From NCBI GenBank assembly GCA_037969055.1, contig JBBKWR010000129.1, positions 1 through 6,717 of the forward strand: a stretch of DNA of 6,717 nt, written 5' to 3'. Below are positions 5,677 through 6,717 of the stretch, piece by piece. Source of the stretch: Pelagihabitans sp037969055. Its GTDB lineage: Bacteria > Bacteroidota > Bacteroidia > Flavobacteriales > Flavobacteriaceae. The position numbers and the translations under genes were made by a program. The notes beneath the pieces were generated by a model that was not told the DNA's origin, did no database searches, and worked only from the letters and a program-made list of their open reading frames with translations. Each line of letters begins with the position of its first letter. The first letter of the stretch is position 1.

Positions 5677-6366
5677 TTATTTAATACTGTATTTAAAAAT
5701 CCAACTTAATATTTTAATGCCAGCAAAGATACTACCTTTTAGGGTACCAGACACTTTTGACACCCCTATTCTTTTTTTGTAACGTACTGGAACTTCGGTA
5801 TATGAAAGCTTTTTTTTAAGGGCTTTCAACTGCATTTCTACGGTCCATCCGTACGTCTTATCTTCCATTTGCAGTTCCATCAACTTTTCGTATTTGATGG
5901 CCCTAAAGGGTCCAAGATCCGTAAATTTGGCGCCAAAGAACATTTTCATCAAACTTGTTGCCAACCAGTTTCCAAAAACTTGTTGGGGGGTCATGGATCC
6001 TGATTCCCGCATCCGCTTTACCCTTGCCCCGATGACAAGATCAAAATCATTTTCCAGAATCGGAGCGACAACTTTCGGAAGTTCTTCCGGATAATCGGAA
6101 TAGTCTCCATCGATAAATACGATAATATCGGGTGGTTTGGATTGTTTGGCTACGTATTCCATGCCAAGGAGACAGGCATATCCGTATCCCTTCCGAAGCT
6201 CGGTCAGTACCGTAGCACCAGCGTTTTGTGCCATTCTTGCAGTATCGTCGCTGGAATTATTGTTAATAACTATTATTTCCGAGACCGTTTTTGGGATCTT
6301 TTCGATGACCTGTGCGATCGAATCTGCTTCGTTATAGGCGGGAATGATAACTTTGATGTCCGTCAT
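5677..6366 (-). CDS. DPM1-like family 2 glycosyltransferase
   Basis: This 229-residue GT-A enzyme resembles dolichyl/polyprenyl-phosphate mannosyl- or glucosyltransferases. The N-terminal nucleotide-binding motif is VIIPAYNEAD (6-15), followed by INNNSSDDT (34-42), the metal-binding IDGDYSDYPEE (85-95) with D86 and D88, and DLGPFRAI (150-157). The C-terminal part has YGWTVEMQLKA (172-182) and VPVRYKKRIGVSKVSG (192-207), both typical of the group. There are no long membrane helices; only the last 15 or so residues (GIKILSWIFKYSIK) are hydrophobic enough to touch the membrane. It would load a sugar from GDP- or UDP-sugar onto a polyprenyl phosphate at the cytoplasmic face. An in-frame stop lies 27 bases upstream, so ATG 6366-6364 is the only reasonable start. 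The gene is one base from the CslA-like gene. Its start overlaps the stop of a possible 25-codon ORF. Confidence 0.88.
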   Translation of the reverse strand: MTDIKVIIPAYNEADSIAQVIEKIPKTVSEIIVINNNSSDDTARMAQNAGATVLTELRKGYGYACLLGMEYVAKQSKPPDIIVFIDGDYSDYPEELPKVVAPILENDFDLVIGARVKRMRESGSMTPQQVFGNWLATSLMKMFFGAKFTDLGPFRAIKYEKLMELQMEDKTYGWTVEMQLKALKKKLSYTEVPVRYKKRIGVSKVSGTLKGSIFAGIKILSWIFKYSIK

Positions 6367-6440
6367 TGTTTTAGAGCGGATGGGTTGTAATTACGCTTAA
6401 AAGTACTAAAACACGAAGTACCCATGTATTTTTTTACCAT
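6363..6440 (-). CDS. Candidate 25-residue upstream ORF of the DPM1-like gene
   Basis: The frame starts at ATG 6440-6438 and ends at TGA 6365-6363. That stop shares the ATGA overlap with the DPM1-like start codon, so it would be translationally coupled. It is preceded by GGGAGAAAGATAACA, a rare good Shine-Dalgarno-like purine run in this window. The peptide starts MVKKYMG and is basic, with one Cys and no membrane segment. I recognise no family. It may regulate entry of ribosomes into the glycosyltransferase operon, be a genuine small protein, or be chance. The overlap and the Shine-Dalgarno are the only support. Confidence 0.3.
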   Translation of the reverse strand: MVKKYMGTSCFSTFKRNYNPSALKQ

Positions 6441-6582
6441 TGTTATCTTTCTCCCACGAATTTAGGGTTTGTTATTGATTGGGAACTTCCTTGGTTCCAC
6501 TTGGCTAAGCTGCGCCTTTTCAGGCTGCTTGGACGAAGTATTTTTAAAACATATGTTATTGGGTCTGGTTTATGGACATCAA
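6441..6582. other. Intergenic DNA with inverted repeats downstream of the iron-sulfur gene
   Basis: Two nearby inverted repeats are visible. GGAAC/GTTCC (6482-6498) has a 7-base loop. CTAAGC...GCTTGG (6505-6532) has an internal loop and an inner GCC/GGC stem around TTTTCA. The word CTTGG recurs three times (6490, 6500 and 6528). On the transcript strand neither stem is followed by a run of T, so neither is a clear intrinsic terminator for the iron-sulfur gene. ACGAAGTA occurs at 6533-6540 and again at 6413-6420, just outside this interval. A weak promoter-like TAAATTCG (one mismatch to TAnnTTTG) lies near 6465-6458. Confidence 0.35.
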
Positions 6583-6717
6583 CTATCCCTTATTCACCAG
6601 TTCCATCAAATCCACCTCATTGCCCAATAAAATTTCTGTTGGGTTGATGCGACCTTTCAAGGGGCCGTTTTCCAATTTTAGTACGCCTCTCGGGCATACG
6701 GCGGAACATATACCACA
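6583..6717 (-). CDS. C-terminal fragment of a [4Fe-4S] ferredoxin-like protein
   Basis: This is the last 44 codons of a gene that continues past the right edge, ending with TAG at 6585-6583. The visible protein starts CGICSAVCPRGVL. Its C-x2-C-x3-C-P spacing is what remains of the ferredoxin motif C-x2-C-x2-C-x3-C-P when the first Cys lies just outside the window. The rest (residues 14-44) has no further Cys and ends in a plain hydrophilic tail. It would hold a [4Fe-4S] cluster for electron transfer if the missing Cys is present. A cluster so close to the C-terminus suits a small ferredoxin or a protein with a C-terminal ferredoxin domain. FrhB-like proteins of polysaccharide clusters carry such a motif near the N-terminus, which would imply truncation here. 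I cannot name the family. Confidence 0.7.
   Translation of the reverse strand, partial: CGICSAVCPRGVLKLENGPLKGRINPTEILLGNEVDLMELVNKG

Noticed and set aside
6505..6532. Hairpin as an intrinsic terminator for the iron-sulfur gene
   Set aside because: On the transcript strand it is followed by CCAAGTGG rather than a T-run, and the stem has an internal loop.

Overview
The window looks like chromosome of a marine-type flavobacterium (Bacteroidota, probably Flavobacteriaceae). The grounds are moderate-to-low GC, near-absence of Shine-Dalgarno sequences, a promoter element of the Bacteroidota type (TAnnTTTG), and an arginine gene order (GNAT-argG-argC) that I associate with that phylum. The genus cannot be fixed from the sequence. 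Every gene I can support lies on the minus strand, so the genes read from high to low coordinates. No RNA genes, insertion sequences, CRISPR arrays or clear rho-independent terminators were found.

In transcription order, the right edge (6717-6583) holds the last 44 codons of an iron-sulfur protein with a ferredoxin-type cysteine motif. After a 216-bp gap, which holds a possible 25-codon upstream ORF, come three glycosyltransferase genes. They are a small DPM1-like family 2 enzyme (6366-5677), a membrane processive family 2 enzyme of the cellulose synthase-like/CslA type (5675-4191), and, after a 223-bp gap, a polytopic GT-C/GT87-type 'mannosyltransferase' (3967-2585). The first two are separated by one base and must be cotranscribed. 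Together the three have the parts of a membrane glycan pathway: a maker of polyprenyl-phosphate sugar, a processive synthase, and a transferase that typically uses polyprenyl-phosphate sugar. The product is unknown.

The left half is the start of an arginine biosynthesis operon: a GNAT acyltransferase (2390-1770, GTG start), argG (1773-583) and the first 196 codons of argC (590-1, cut by the window edge). The genes overlap by 4 and 8 bases. The GNAT enzyme is the natural candidate for the first, acylating step on glutamate, and carries a four-cysteine cluster near its C-terminus.

The most interesting stretch is the 194 bp between the mannosyltransferase stop and the GNAT start. A TACATTTG promoter-like element lies 7 nt upstream of an ATG that opens a 27-codon ORF. 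This ORF has three Arg codons, two of them adjacent immediately before Pro-stop. The Arg-Pro-stop end forms a small GUAA-tetraloop hairpin, and a second 8-bp hairpin with an alternative partner follows before the GNAT start. This resembles a leader-peptide attenuator for arginine, which I infer but cannot prove.
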